DNA of 64,000 bases from Echiichthys vipera (lineage: Eukaryota > Chordata > Actinopteri > Perciformes > Trachinidae), in NCBI GenBank assembly GCA_963691815.1, contig OY829655.1, positions 32,271,820-32,335,819 on the forward strand. The letters run 5' to 3'. The position numbers were made by a program, and so were the translations under genes. Below are positions 21,276 to 33,183 of this stretch, piece after piece (position 1 is the stretch's first letter; the number at the start of each line of letters is the position of its first letter). The notes beneath the pieces are model-generated. The model saw nothing but the letters and a program-made list of their open reading frames with translations, did not search any database and was not told where the DNA came from.

Positions 21276-22046
21276 AGTTTCCAGATTTCCGATTACACCT
21301 GAACGCAGCATTACCACAAAACTGACTCAAGGAGGAAGTTTCCAGATTTCCCATTACACTTGAACGCAGCATCACTACAAAACTGACTCAAGGGGGAAGT
21401 TCCGAGATTTCCAATTACACCTGAACGCATCATTACTACAAAACTGACTCAAGGGGGAAGTTTCCAGATTTCCGATTACACATGAACGCATCATTACTAC
21501 AAAACTGACTCAAGGGGGAAGTTTCCAGATTTCCCATTACACTTGAACGCAGCATTACCACAAAACTGACTCAAGGGGGAAGTTCCGAGATTTCCAATTA
21601 CACCTGAACGCAGCATTACTTCAAGACTGACTCAAGGAGGAAGTTTCCAGATTTCCGATTACACCTGAACGCATCATTACTACAAAACTGACTCATGGGG
21701 GAAGTTCCGAGATTTCCAATTACACGTGAACGCATCATTACTACAAAACTGACTCAAGGGGGAAGTTTCCAGATTTCAGATTACACCTGAACGCATCATT
21801 ACTACAAAACTGACTCAAGGGGGAAGTTCCGAGATTTCCAATTACACGTGAACGCATCATTACTACAAAACTGACTCAAGGAGGAAGTTTCCAGATTTCC
21901 GATTACACCTGAACGCAGCATTACTTCAAGACTGACTCAAGGAGGAAGTTTCCAGATTTCCGATTACACCTGAACGCATCATTACTACAAAACTGACTCA
22001 AGGGGGAAGTTTCCAGACTTCCGATTACACCTGAACGCAGCGTAAC
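21276..22046. repeat. 60-bp tandem array, about twelve to thirteen copies
   Basis: The unit has AAGTTTCCAGATTTCCGATT, ACACCTGAACGCA and ACAAAACTGACTCAAGG. Copies alternate between TTTCCAGATTTC and TTCCGAGATTTC variants, suggesting a higher-order two-unit pattern. There is no spacer variation, so it is not a CRISPR array. Confidence 0.93.
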
Positions 22047-22049
22047 CGT

Positions 22050-25000
22050 CACTAACGGTCCGTCCTGACTCAGCACAGGTGAGCACAGGTGTTTCAGGTG
22101 TTTCAGGGTCAGTGACTCAGTTTTAAGTCTCTCTGTGAGAAACAGGAAGTTCAAACACTTAAACATCTTTAATTAAAAAGTGTGTTTGACTCTTAACTTC
22201 CTGTTCATGACGCTAAAGAAGAATCAGACGTGAAGCAGCAGAGATTTAAACTCGTGTCTTTAAAGTGTCACAAACAAATATAACCTGTAATGGTTTCTGT
22301 CTGTCGTGCAAACAAAGTCTGTGTGTCCTGACTTTGATATTTTGTGTTCTGAGGGCCGTGTGTTCGAGTCCATCGCTCAGTGTTGTCAGTGTCGGACCAG
22401 AACGGACGCCATTTTGGGAACAGGTGACGACAAAACAATAAAATTATCTTTGTAAATTCTTTTACATGATGAAACACCAACTTAACAGTTAATCCAAATG
22501 TGTGTAAATGTGTTTGGGACCCTGTGCATCAGTGTGTGAGAGAGCAGCGGTGTGAGACTCCACCTGTGGAGCCACTCCATCAGAAATCATGTTGGACCAA
22601 CTATCCACTGAGCTCTGAGCCGTTTGTCTTTGTCCTGTTTGACTCTGAAGATGCAGCCGTTGTTTCCAGCTCTGCTGTTCCTCCGTCACCTCCGAGGGCG
22701 GCCATGATGTCTGGGAAAGCACCGCTGCAGGATCCTGGTAAGCTAAAGCTACGCTGTGTCTTAGCTTAGCTGTTTGTAGCTACGTGCTACGGCCTGTAGT
22801 GCACAGTGCAGCCAGGTTTGGTTGCAGAGTCATGGTCAGCAACTTTAAAATGTGCAGCCGTGTCAAATCACATGCAACTCTTTATAAACACGTGTTTCTG
22901 TCGTGCAACAGTTTAGCGTCAGGTGCTAACTTCAGACCCTGCAGCTGTGAAACAGGGTTTTTATGTGTAAACAAAGTCGCTAAAGTGGATTCACTTCAAC
23001 CGTTCACACAAATATCACACTGATGATTCACTAAAGGAGCGTTCAAGAGGTTTAATCCAGTTTTCTCGGTAAGTGAAGTTATTTTATTTGTTAGCGTTTT
23101 TATTTCTCAAAAGTCATTTTCAAGATGATGATCGTGCACAGAGCCGATCCCCTACAACCCCCGCGGACTTTCACTGTGTGAATAAATAATATAAATATTA
23201 TTATTATTATTATTATTACAACTATGAATATGTGCACTCATGTAACAGTCTAGCATCATCTAGCTAGGTCCTTAGCCTAGCTTGTTAGCCTATGCTAGCT
23301 TGCTAGCTTCACGCCAGGCTTCATTTCAGTCTTGAGGCTGGAGCCGCAGAGACGCGTTCATATTTCATAGTCGGTGGCTTTACGACAGGAAACCAACGAC
23401 CACGTTTGTGGGGGACAACCACAGTAAGTACTGAATGAGAAGTTTTATTTTTTATTTTATTTCTTTAACGTTAAAAACGAGTCTGGTGTCTTGAATTTGA
23501 CACCAAAGTTCACTTTAGCTAGTTTACACATTACAATCACCTGTTAGCTTATGAGGGCTTGCTGCAACAGTCACCTTATTTATTTAAACGCACAATATGT
23601 CGTTGTCTGTGTGACTTGTTAATGACGTCATGATGTAGCGTGGGACCGGGGGGGGGGGGGTGTTGCACCATTGCAGATGTGATCTATCTGATGTGTCTCA
23701 GGCAGAGAAACGCTCAAGGACGGTGTATTGAAGAGTTGTACATGCTAGTTTCCTAACGTTTGTTTGAATGGCACGACGTTCTAATGAAATATTTGCAGTG
23801 TCGCCCCTCAGCGTTTGTTATTCCTGACGCTAGCTAACCAGTTAGCTACCAAACAACCTTAGGTTAGGTCAGCTAGCTGCACTACGCTGCATGGATCTGG
23901 CTTTAGCTGCTTTGCAACGTTAGCTGATGTATTTCACTCAAGACAGTACGTTGCTAAGTTAGCTAGCTAGCATTTTTTTTTACCGCATTAGCAAGCTAGC
24001 TTACATCTAAAGTATTGTGTCCTGATGTAAACAAAGCTGGGGTCCGGCCTGGAGCTCTGCAGCGAGACCCTGGCGGGCGAGGACACGGTCGCGTTACACG
24101 CCGCTGCCTCATTTCTCTGGATCTGAACTTCGTTGGAAACATTTGGGAACATGTAAAAACACAACTGAACAAAACGTATATCAGGTATTTTAATGTGTAA
24201 ATGTTACATGTTTTCTTTAATGAAAACACTTCTGTGTTAATTAACTTAATGAAAATAATTCATCACATTAATTAAAGTTCTGTCTGTCAGCTGCTTTAAA
24301 TCAGCAGCAGCTTCGTGTCACACGTGTAAATGATCTTTAACGCTCTTTGCTTAAGAATTTTAATCGACTTAAAAATGTAAATGTGTTGAATGCTCTGTTA
24401 TACACAGACTGGTCAGCAGTCTACGTAAGGCAAGTGTTAATCATAAAAGGACAAATCAAGACAAAGAAAATGAATAAAAAACATGATAAAATAACGCAAG
24501 AACGTTCGTTTATCAGTAACGAGAGATGTATGTATGCATGTCAACTGTACCAATGCCGTTGCTTAAGCATTTTTATTGACGTAACATCTTAAAAATGTAA
24601 ATGTGTTGAATGCCTTGGACTGGTCAGCAGTCTACGTAAGGCAAGTATTAATCATAAAAGTGCAAAGTGAGACCGAATATTACAAGAAAAAAGAATAAAA
24701 AACATGATGAAATAACACAAGAACGTACGTTTATCAGTAACAAGAGATGCATTTATGCATGTTGAAGTATTTATGCATGTTAACTGTACCAACGCCGTAT
24801 CCTTTTCCTGTGCAACACTTTAGATTTACTTTATTTATATTACTTTATTAATCTTGTTATTGATGAGAAGCCTGGTCGAGCCCTCTGGACGGATGAGGCC
24901 GTAAAAACCTGCGTACAGAAGCTCGTCATCGTGACGTCACCGCGGAGAGACTGAAGCTGCTGCAGCGTCGTGATCTTTGACTCAAAATAAATATTTTGGA

Positions 25001-25150
25001 CATTTCTGATGCAAACACAGTTTTTTTAATCTCATTTGCTTAATTTTGATTTGACTTATTTGACGAATTATTTCTGACTCTTCAGTGTTTTTGTGATAAT
25101 TCAGTTTTTGTTTTGTAATATCTTTGGTTTTTGATTTAATTGTAATTTAA
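22050..25150. other. Repeat-poor intergenic stretch with a possible unrelated first exon
   Basis: Mostly unremarkable sequence with several TAGCTAGC-rich patches (23230-24010). At 22704-22737, ATGATGTCTGGG in a good start context opens a short frame ending at a GTAAGC donor, which could be a first coding exon. No partner exon is recognised downstream. Confidence 0.35.
24348..24790. repeat. About 212-bp tandem duplication
   Basis: The block beginning TGCTTAAG at 24348 recurs at 24560 with moderate divergence. Shared words include ACTGGTCAGCAGTCTACGTA and GTTTATCAGTAAC. Confidence 0.85.
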
Positions 25151-25404
25151 TTTGTGTTTTATTTTCATGATTCAGGTAAAATAAAAATCCTTTTCTGTAA
25201 TGTTGTGATGTGCTTGGTCTGGGCACTCACTGGTAAACCTCATTGTTTATTCATTATAATAATAATAATTATAATTATTAAATATAGTGCGGCTTGTTGG
25301 TGCTCATGGGGGAATTGTTGGGTTCCTATAAGTCATAGTTTGGTCTTTACCTGCTCCCGTATGCAAAGTGTCCTAAGAGAACTTTTGTTATGATTTGGCA
25401 CAAT

Positions 25405-25752
25405 GAGACACAGTGCAGTGGCAGTTAGCGCTGTCGCCTCACAGTGAGAGGGTTCCTGGTTTGAATCCCAGCTGGGGCCCTTCTGTGTAGAGTTTGCATG
25501 TTGCCCCGTGTCTGCGTGGGTTTTCTCCGGGTTCTCCGGTTTCCTCCCACAGTCCAAAGACGTGCAGGTGTTGGGTTCATTGATGACTCTAAATCACCCG
25601 TAGGTGTGAATGGTTGTCTGTCTCTGTTCGTCTCTATGTGTCCTGTGATAGACTGGCGTCCTGTCCAGGGTGGACCCCGCCTCACGCCAGATGTCAGCTG
25701 GGATCGACTCCAGCCCCCCCACGACCCCGACAGGGACAAGAGGCTGAAGATG
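25405..25752 (+). mobile_element. tRNA-derived SINE, full copy
   Basis: Same family as 2901, starting GACACAGTGCAGTGGCAGTT. It directly follows a retroelement tail (AACTTTTGTTATGATTTGGC, about 25325-25404). Confidence 0.85.
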
Positions 25753-25847
25753 AGAATCTTAGTGTATTTTATGAATTCAATCATTTTTACAGGAGAAAAA
25801 GCCACAGACTCATGTTTTTGTTTCATCTTTCATTTATTTCATAAAGT

Positions 25848-26624
25848 CTAACACATGTCGGTGATGCGCCTCATGCTCATGAACCTCTGGCCGCTCATGC
25901 CCATCTCCCTGAAGCTCCTGTACTCTCCGGGCCTCAGGTACATCATCCTGCCTCTGAACTGGGGCTGCTCGTACATCAGCCAGTGGCCGTCCATCACCTG
26001 ACAGGACATGCAGTCGGACATACGGTAACGCTCCATGATGTTGTCACAGTCGTCCATCAGCTCGTGACTCTGACCTCCAAAGTTCTCCCTCTCGTAGATC
26101 TTCATCCTGAACTGACCTCTGTGCTGTTTTTTGGAGAGAATCAAAATGTCTTAGTCAGATTTGTGGGGGTTGTGACTCGTAGTAGAACCGTAGCTCGTTG
26201 ATACCTACCATGGGGATCATACGGCAAGACCTGATGCCACTGGTCATTCCCATGATATTGGTGTAGTCGGAGTACTCGCCCCTCCTCATGAAGTACTGGT
26301 TCCCCATGAAGCTGGGACGCTCGTAGACCATGAAGCAGCCGCTCTCCACCCTGCAGGACTGACACCTGCTCAGGTAGGAGGACATGTCGGGGCAGTCGCT
26401 CATGCACTCATAGGAGCGACCCTGGAAGTTCCTCTCCTCGTAGAAGATGATCTGAAAACAAGGGTTAGTTTATACTTTGCGTTGAACGTAAAAGCGTGGG
26501 CATTACTTGATCATGGAGTCTACTGCGTATTCTGTTTAAATATATATTTACACGTGAAACATTTGCAGTGTTTGGGATTCACCCCGTGGCTTACCTTGCC
26601 CATGCTCATGTCTGTGGTGGTCAT
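25848..26624 (-). CDS. Gamma-crystallin M2-like (gene 5)
   Basis: Exons on the minus strand are 26595-26624, 26209-26451 and 25848-26123 (stop TAG). Exon 1 encodes MTTTDMSMGK if the first in-frame ATG is used, giving 182 residues; an internal MGK start would mimic genes 1-3. Motifs are FYEERNFQG, VYERPSFMG, IYERENFGG and MYEQPQFRG. The C-terminus TDMC matches gene 2, which it resembles most (SDCPDMSSYL, YERPSFMG). Gene 5 therefore appears intermediate between gene 2 and the seven-copy array. Introns are 143 and 85 bp. AATAAA on the minus strand at 25833-25838 is only ten bases past the stop. It is a structural lens protein. Confidence 0.95.
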
Positions 26625-26684
26625 GCTTGTAGATGAGCTGCTCCTGTTGCCGCTGCACTGCTGTCCTGTTCGGTTTAACCCTTG

Positions 26685-26749
26685 CTTTTATACTCGTCCA
26701 AACCCTACGGAGTCAGTGGGCCCCCATTGTTTAAAGCCCTGACCCAGCA
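26685..26749 (-). promoter_or_regulatory. Crystallin gene 5 promoter
   Basis: On the minus strand: TATAAAAG at 26685-26692, AACAATGG at 26724-26731, and TGCTGGGTCAG at 26739-26749. The arrangement is as in genes 3 and 4. Confidence 0.68.
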
Positions 26750-27069
26750 ACATGGTATAGAGGGCTGCACAGGCCTGTGTTACTGTGTTGCATAATCACA
26801 TGACCGGGCCTTTGAAGATTTTAGACATTTGACCCTTTTGACCAACACAAAGCCTTTTGTCTGCTCCAGTGTTTTAGCATTATACTCGACGCAGTTCAGT
26901 TAAAGCTACTTTAATAACCTGCATTGGTAACTGTTTTCTGTTGTCATAGTAACAGTAAAGTAGTTTCTGTACATCCTAATGCACCATCATTCACATATGT
27001 TTAAACAGTTCAGTGCACCACCGTTTATTGGTTTTGGATTATATTATGGAAGGACTGTTTCATGTTTCA

Positions 27070-27558
27070 GGGCGACACGGTGGTGTGGTGGGTAGCATTG
27101 TCGCCTCACAACAAAAGGGTTCCTGGTTTGGTCCCTATAAGTCATAGAGTGGTCTTTACCTACTCCCATATGCGAAGTGTCCTAAGATAACTTTTGTTAT
27201 GATTTGGCACAATGAGACACGGTGGAGTGGCAGTGAGCGCTGTCGCCAGTGAGAGGGTTCCTGGTTTGAATCCCGGCTGGGGCCCTTCTGTGTGGAGCAT
27301 GTTGTCCCCGTGTCTGCGTGGGTTTTCTCCGGGTTCTCCGGTTTCCTCCCACAGTCCAAAGACGTGCAGGTGTTCGGTTCATTGATGACTCTAAATCACC
27401 CGTAGGTGTGAATGGTTGTCTGTCTCTGTTCGTCTCTATGTGTCCTGTGATAGACTGGCGTCCTGATCAGGGTGGACCCCGCCTCACGCCCGATGTCAGC
27501 TGGGATCGGCTCCAGCCCCCCGTGACCCCGACAGGGACAAGAGGCTGAAGATGAATGA
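27070..27558 (+). mobile_element. SINE head, retroelement tail and second SINE, nested
   Basis: A SINE head (27070-27132, GGGCGACACGGTGGTGTGG) breaks off inside the B-box. A tail with AACTTTTGTTATGATTTGGC follows (to about 27215), then a second SINE of the same family (27217-27558). The tail-SINE junction matches that at 25400, so tail and SINE may have moved as one unit. Confidence 0.7.
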
Positions 27559-27604
27559 ATGTTTCATGTTTCAGACTTAAGCCTGATAGGAGCCTGACGG
27601 GCTT

Positions 27605-27785
27605 GGAGCTTTGGGGGCGGCCGGTGGCTGAGTGGTTAGAGCAGTCGCCCCGTGTAAAGAGGCTTAAGGTCCTCTGGGCAGCGGCCGCGGGTTCAACTCC
27701 GACTTGTGGCCCTTTGCTGCACGTCTCCCCCCCTCTCTATCTCACCCCATTTCCTGTCTGTCCTGTATAATAAAGGAAAACTTTG
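27605..27785 (+). mobile_element. tRNA-derived SINE, third family
   Basis: GTGGCTGAGTGGTTAGAGCA (A-box region), B-box-like GGGTTCAACTCC, then CCCTTTGCTGCACGTC and ATAATAAAGGAAAA at the end. Confidence 0.75.
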
Positions 27786-27789
27786 GAAA

Positions 27790-28330
27790 ACTGCCAACAA
27801 CTTGACAGTGACAAATGATGATCTTATCCTGTGTAGTGCATAAATAGCCCTGTTTACACACACACTAACATGCATTTTGCTGATCCGACACATTTCCTCA
27901 CCGAGAGGTTTGAGTGATCGGATCACAAAGCGTCTTGGTGGTCGTTTAGTGCTGACTGTCTCATATCACCCAAAGGTTTCTACAGGGTCAACGTAAAGCT
28001 CAAAGTGGGCAGCTCCATGTAGCTGTGGCCTTGCGGGCCGTGCGTGTCTGATTTAATTGTAGGCCTTCTTTTTCTCTTGTCCCTCCATGTTTACAAAATA
28101 ATTGCTGCTTCGCTTCAACCACAACTCCATCGCATGAGTTTTCAAGTGATTGACAGGTGACGCCAGCCAGGTTGGGTCGAACCATCCTGGTATGGGGGAG
28201 ACTCTGGGATTTAAGGATAATGAAATTGAATAGCCTACTGAATATAAATTAATTTTATGAAAATATACCTTCCTGAATTTTTAGGATTTTTGCATGTATG
28301 CTACTTTTTAAATAAATGTATATTTTGAAA
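27790..28330. other. Intergenic, nothing recognised
   Basis: No gene or clear repeat is seen. Confidence 0.35.
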
Positions 28331-28334
28331 TCTC

Positions 28335-29226
28335 ACGTACCCCCTGGAGGGCCTTCGTGTACCCCCTGGAGGGCCTTCGTGTACCCCCTGGAGGGCCTTC
28401 GTGTACCCCCTGGAGGGCCTTCGTGTACCCCCTGGACGGCCTTTACGTATCCCCCTGGAGGGCCTTCACGTACCCCCTGGAGGGCCTTCACGTACCCCCT
28501 GGACGGCCTTTACGTATCCCCCTGGAGGGCCTTCACGTACCCCCTGGAGGGCCTTCGTGTACCCCCTGGAGGGCCTTCGTGTACCCCTGGAGGGCCTTCA
28601 CGTACCCCCTGGAGGGCCTTTACGTACCCCTGGAGGGCCTTCGTGTACCCCCTGGAGGGCCTTCGTGTACCCCCTGGAGGGCCTTTACGTATCCCCCTGG
28701 AGGGCCTTCACGTACCCCCTGGAGGGCCTTCACGTACCCCCTGGAGGGCCTTCACGTACCCCCTGGAGGGCCTTCACGTACCCCCTGGACGGCCTTTACG
28801 TATCCCCCTGGAGGGCCTTCACGTACCCCCTGGAGGGCCTTCACGTATCCCCTGGAGGGCCTTTACGTACCCCCTGGAGGGCCTTCACGTACCCCCTGGA
28901 GGGCCTTACGTACCCCTTGGAGGGCCTTCACGTACCCTCTGGAGGGCCTTACGTACCCCTTGGAGGGCCTTCACGTACCCCCTGGAGGGCCTTACGTACC
29001 CCCTGGAGGGCCTTACGTACCCCTTGGAGGGCCTTACGTACCCCTTGGAGGGCCTTCACGTACCCCCTGGAGGGCCTTCACGTACCCTCTGGAGGGCCTT
29101 CACGTACCCCCTGGAGGGCCTTCACGTACCCTCTGGAGGGCCTTCACGTACCCTCTGGAGCGCCTTTACGCACCCCCTGGAGGGCCTTCACGTACCCCCT
29201 GGAGGGCCTTCACGTACCCCCTGGGG
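28335..29226. repeat. 22-bp minisatellite, about forty copies
   Basis: The unit is CGTACCCCCTGGAGGGCCTTCA with CGTG/TACG and single-base-deletion variants. Three long plus-strand frames (287-322 codons) run through it because the unit has no stops; their composition is pure repeat. It is followed by TTTGAGAACCACTGGTCTAG, a motif often found at the end of fish DNA transposons. Confidence 0.95.
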
Positions 29227-29924
29227 TATTCGTTCCCCCATTTGAGAACCACTGGTCTAGCTAATCCAAAAATGGCAGCATGGATGGAGCTGAGGCGAGC
29301 TGAAAGAAGCACTGGTCCCCTGTGATGGAACCAATGCAAAGCGTCATGCTCGAATATAATTTAGCGTAAATGTACATACTGCACTTAAACGTAGCTCTCT
29401 GTAGTTCGGCTTATCTGAAGCTCACACACTCGGGTGATTCTTGCTGTCCGGGGTTCAAACCCTCATGGGTGGATGTACGTATTTGAAGTCAGCTCAATGA
29501 GGAGTTATTTAAACTGCAGTTTGTAGCTAATGAGCTGGTTTCGTGCTGTAGTTAATAGGCACATAACGTTACATTTTCTTTGTCCTAAACACAAGAGAGC
29601 CAGGATCGAACACAACGCTTCACTCGCCATTGGTTTTTTTCTACGTTCTTGTCAACATTAACCCTCTGAGGTCGACACCCGCGCCGGAGCATCCTAGTGA
29701 CGTGTTTTCACTGTCTGTGTAAATATCTGAGCGGTTATAAAGTGTACAAATGTGATCTATGCATTGCTGGAGGCGGCAGACTCTCTTCTTCTGTGTTCTT
29801 TTTACTGTGAGCTCACAGGTCGCTCACACGGCTGATTAGAAGACAGGAAAGAGCACTTGTGACCGGCGCCAGTTTCCTCTCCGTGTGTGTTGGTGGACCG
29901 TCGTGTCCTTCACCATTTTCTAAC
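29227..29924. other. Intergenic, nothing recognised
   Basis: No gene is seen. Confidence 0.35.
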
Positions 29925-30455
29925 CAATGAAAGTAGAGAAACCATCGCTAAACAGAGAAGGAGGTCTGAGACACCACTTATCTCCAGTTTACAATGCTGC
30001 CCTTTCATCCCTTCAGTCAACAATCAAAGAACAACTGTTCACAAAAGGCCTCCTGTGACCCCAACGACTGTGGTTAAGACTCAATAGAGCACTAACCAAG
30101 TCCAGACCTACTTCCACCAACCACTGGACCAGGACCAGGACCAGGACCAGCACTAACCAAGTCGAAACCAACTGCCACTCTAACGACGTTCGTTGGCACT
30201 TGGAGCACAAAGGGTTTCAGTGACATCAGCCTGTGAGAGCTTAAATACCTGGATCTCCACACCAGTTAGTTGGACCAGTCCCGTACTGGTCCTGGTCCTG
30301 GTCCTGGTCCTGGTCCTGGTCAGATGCGTACATGAACTGATGAAGCCTCTTGGATCAGAGGTGAAACGTCTTCCTGACAAAGAACCAGGTCCAGTTGCTT
30401 TTGACTTAAGTTGCTTTGAGGAGAACGACGACCTGGACGAATGAGAACATTCACA
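29925..30455 (+). mobile_element. Penelope-like element 3' fragment
   Basis: Begins with coding remnants for EKPSLN and GLRHHLSP words in broken frames, followed by the tail with GGACCA and TCCTGG arrays and GATGAAGCCTCTTGGATCAG. It parallels 58878-59605. Confidence 0.65.
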
Positions 30456-30908
30456 GGCCAAACCAATAGACACTTAGAAAATCACTGAGGACCCATCAGC
30501 TACCGTCAGCAGGTTAGTCTGATCCTTTTACTGCGTCCTGACGCTGGCAACAGATCACAACAGTGGAAACACAAGCGCCGTTCTGGAACTGCAACAAGGA
30601 TTACGGTGCTTCTGGGCCACAGGGTCGATTTCCCCAACAGAGAGGAACAACAGAGACCCATTTGAAGATGAGTAAATGTTTTTACTTCACACAAACGATG
30701 CAAAAAAGAACTGCATGGACACTCGTGGCTACACTGATCTTAAAGTATGTAGATGCACAGTCACATGTTCTTGAATTGTGACCATGTTGGCCAAAGTGTG
30801 CTTCTGTGTACAATGCCTAAATTAGTCTGTGTATCGAGAGTCATGAACTGAAGTGTTACTCTGAAATAGATATTTAGTTTTGTATTATTGATAAATGAGC
30901 TTCACTTA

Positions 30909-31415
30909 CTTTCCCGGGCCACATTAACCAGCTCTAACTGGGGGATCCTGAGGCGTTCCCAGGCCAGTGTGGAGATCTAATCTCTCCACCTGGTCCTGGG
31001 TCTTCCCCGAGGCCTCCTCCCAGCTGGACGTGCCTGGAACACCTCCCTAGGGAGGCGCCCAGGGTTCATCCAGACCAGATGATCCTGAACCACCTCAACT
31101 GGCTCCTTTCAACGCAAAGGAGCAGCGGCTCTACTCCGAGTTCCTCACGGATGCTGAACCGCTTATCCGGGGTCGGGTCTCAGGGGCAGCAGCTCCAGCC
31201 TCTGATCCTGGATCAGGTCTCAGGGGCAGCAGCTCCAGCCTCTGATCCTGGATCAGGTCTCAGGGGCAGCAGCTCCAACAGGGACCCCAAACTTCCCTTT
31301 CCCGGGCCACATTAACCAGCTCTAACTGGGGGATCCTGAGCGGTCCCAGGCCAGTGTAGAGATCTAATCTCTCCACCTGGTCCTGGGTCTTCCCAGAGGC
31401 CTCCTCCCAGCTGGA
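30909..31415 (-). mobile_element. Two head-to-tail non-LTR retrotransposon 3' fragments
   Basis: On the minus strand, one tail (31415 to about 31160) ends in three of the 40-bp terminal units and then GATAAGCGG. It is followed at once by a second fragment starting CAGCATCCGTGAGGAACTCGG (about 31150 down to 30909). The fragment at 58137 starts at the same point. Confidence 0.65.
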
Positions 31416-31429
31416 TATATGAAGCATAA

Positions 31430-32290
31430 AAACATGAACATTATGTAAATATTGTAACTTGTGTATTTTTTTGTATATAATAAATATTTGGTTTGGAAGA
31501 GAAACTGCTGAAATGCTATTTTCTATACGTTTGCACACGTCCCACTAAGCAGCAATCAGCAATATTTCAGACATTCATTTTACATTTATCTACCATTTAA
31601 TTCATATATAACACTATTTTTGTGAAGCTCGAAGCTTGGTTAACTCAGGTCAAGCACCGAAACAGTTCGTCCACATGAGTAAAAGTGTGTTTTAATGAGA
31701 TATGGGTAAAATGATCTCTTTACACTTTGCTCTTGGACAAATTTGGGCCTTACTAAGCATGAAGCTGTTCTGGACATTTCTATGTAAAACACTTGGGTGT
31801 TATGTTTTATGCACGTACCCTTAAAAAGTATGCAAAATGGAGAGAATAGCCTCAGACCTCAGAGGGTTAAACTCAGCCGACATTCATGGAACTAGACAGA
31901 GACGTGAATCAGAGCTAATGTTGTAGAAAGTTTACGCTTCATCAATGTAGAACAAAATACTGTGTTTTACAAAAGTGTAAAAGGACAACGAGCTAGTAAG
32001 ACAAGGGGCAGTAAGAAAGTTTAATGTCTTTAAATGTTTATTAGTAGATGGCATAAACAACAAACATTAGCTAATGATAGCTAGCTAAGTGGCTACTGTT
32101 AGCAACGTCACAGGCTGATCACTTTGAACCTCAGATTAGATGTTTTTTTGTCTGGAACACTTTCCACGTTTCGTGCAATGTGCAAATAACTACTTCAGCC
32201 ATCACTGATCCTTTGTCTGATGGGTTTAACAGAACAATTCAGAACCAGAGTTGTTGTCAGATTTAAAACATTTTAGGTGCATTTGATACA
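31430..32290. other. Intergenic, downstream of gene 6
   Basis: No gene is recognised. Confidence 0.35.
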
Positions 32291-32302
32291 TTCAGTGAAC
32301 AT

Positions 32303-33040
32303 TTAGTTGTCCATGATGCGCCTCATGCTCATGAACCTCTGGCCGCTCATGCCCATCTCCCTGAAGCTCCTGTACTCTCCGGGCCTCAGGTACATCATCC
32401 TGCCTCTGAAGCTGGGCTGCTCGTACATCAGCCAGTGGCCGTCCATCACCTGACAGGACATGCAGTCGGACATACGGTAACGGTCCTGGATGTTGTCACA
32501 GTCGTCCATCAGCTCGTGACTCTGACCTCCGAAGTTCTCCCTCTCGTAGATCTTCATCCTGAACTGACCTCTGTGCTGTTTTTGAAGAAACACAACAAAT
32601 GATTGACTTAATATCAGGTTTTGTGGGGTTTTCACCAGTAGTGGAATCACAGTATGATAGATTCTGCCCTACCATGGGCATCATACGGCAAGACTTGATG
32701 CAGTCTCTCATTCCCATCATGCTCATGGAGTCCGTGTACTCGCCCCTCCTCATGAAGTACTGGTTTCCCATGAAGTTGGTGCGGTCGTAGACCATGAAGC
32801 AGCCGCTCTCCACCCTGCAGGACTGACACCTGCTCAGGTAGGAGGTCATGTCAGAGCAGTCGCTCATGCACTCATAGGAGCGACCCTGGAAGTTCCTCTC
32901 CTCGTAGAAGATGATCTGTAAACAGATCATTGTAATGGTTTGGAAAATGATGATGTCATTTAGTAAACAGTCGTTTCTGTGGATTAGAAAAATGTGTGTA
33001 ATGGTACCTTGCCCCTCATGTTCATGCCGGTGTTGCTCAT
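32303..33040 (-). CDS. crygm2d: Gamma-crystallin M2d-like (gene 6, last unit of the array)
   Basis: Exons on the minus strand are 33008-33040 (MSNTGMNMRGK), 32673-32915 and 32303-32575 (stop TAA), giving 182 residues. It is the most divergent of the seven array members. The N domain begins IIFYEERN where others have ITFYEERN. It has NQYFMRR where others have NQYYMRR, and RMMPM in place of RMIPM. A 6-bp deletion makes the C-terminus MDN where others end DSCN. The usual minus-strand ATTAAA poly(A) word seen after the other copies is not evident. Introns are 92 and 97 bp. It should be expressed, given an intact frame and promoter, but the 3' changes are worth noting. Confidence 0.93.
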
Positions 33041-33094
33041 GTCAGCTGTGGATGTGCTGTTGCTCCTGAACTTCCTACCTGGTTTAACCCTTTC

Positions 33095-33183
33095 CTTTTA
33101 TACCTGACCAAACGTAAAGAATGAACGCCCCTCCCCCTCAGAGAACCCCCTTACTCAGCAACCTACTACAGAAGCCAACAATG
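33095..33183 (-). promoter_or_regulatory. Gene 6 promoter, array-type
   Basis: On the minus strand: CATTGTT at 33177-33183, TGCTGAGT at 33153-33160 (Maf half site), and TATAAAAG at 33095-33102. Here the Sox site lies upstream of the Maf site, the reverse of genes 3-5. Confidence 0.7.

Noticed and set aside
21276..22046. Regular array that might suggest CRISPR
   Set aside because: The units are contiguous tandem copies without unique spacers, and the genome is eukaryotic.
28316..29325. Three frames of 287-322 codons rich in Pro, Gly, Thr and Trp
   Set aside because: Translation of a 22-bp minisatellite in three frames; low complexity and no context of a gene.
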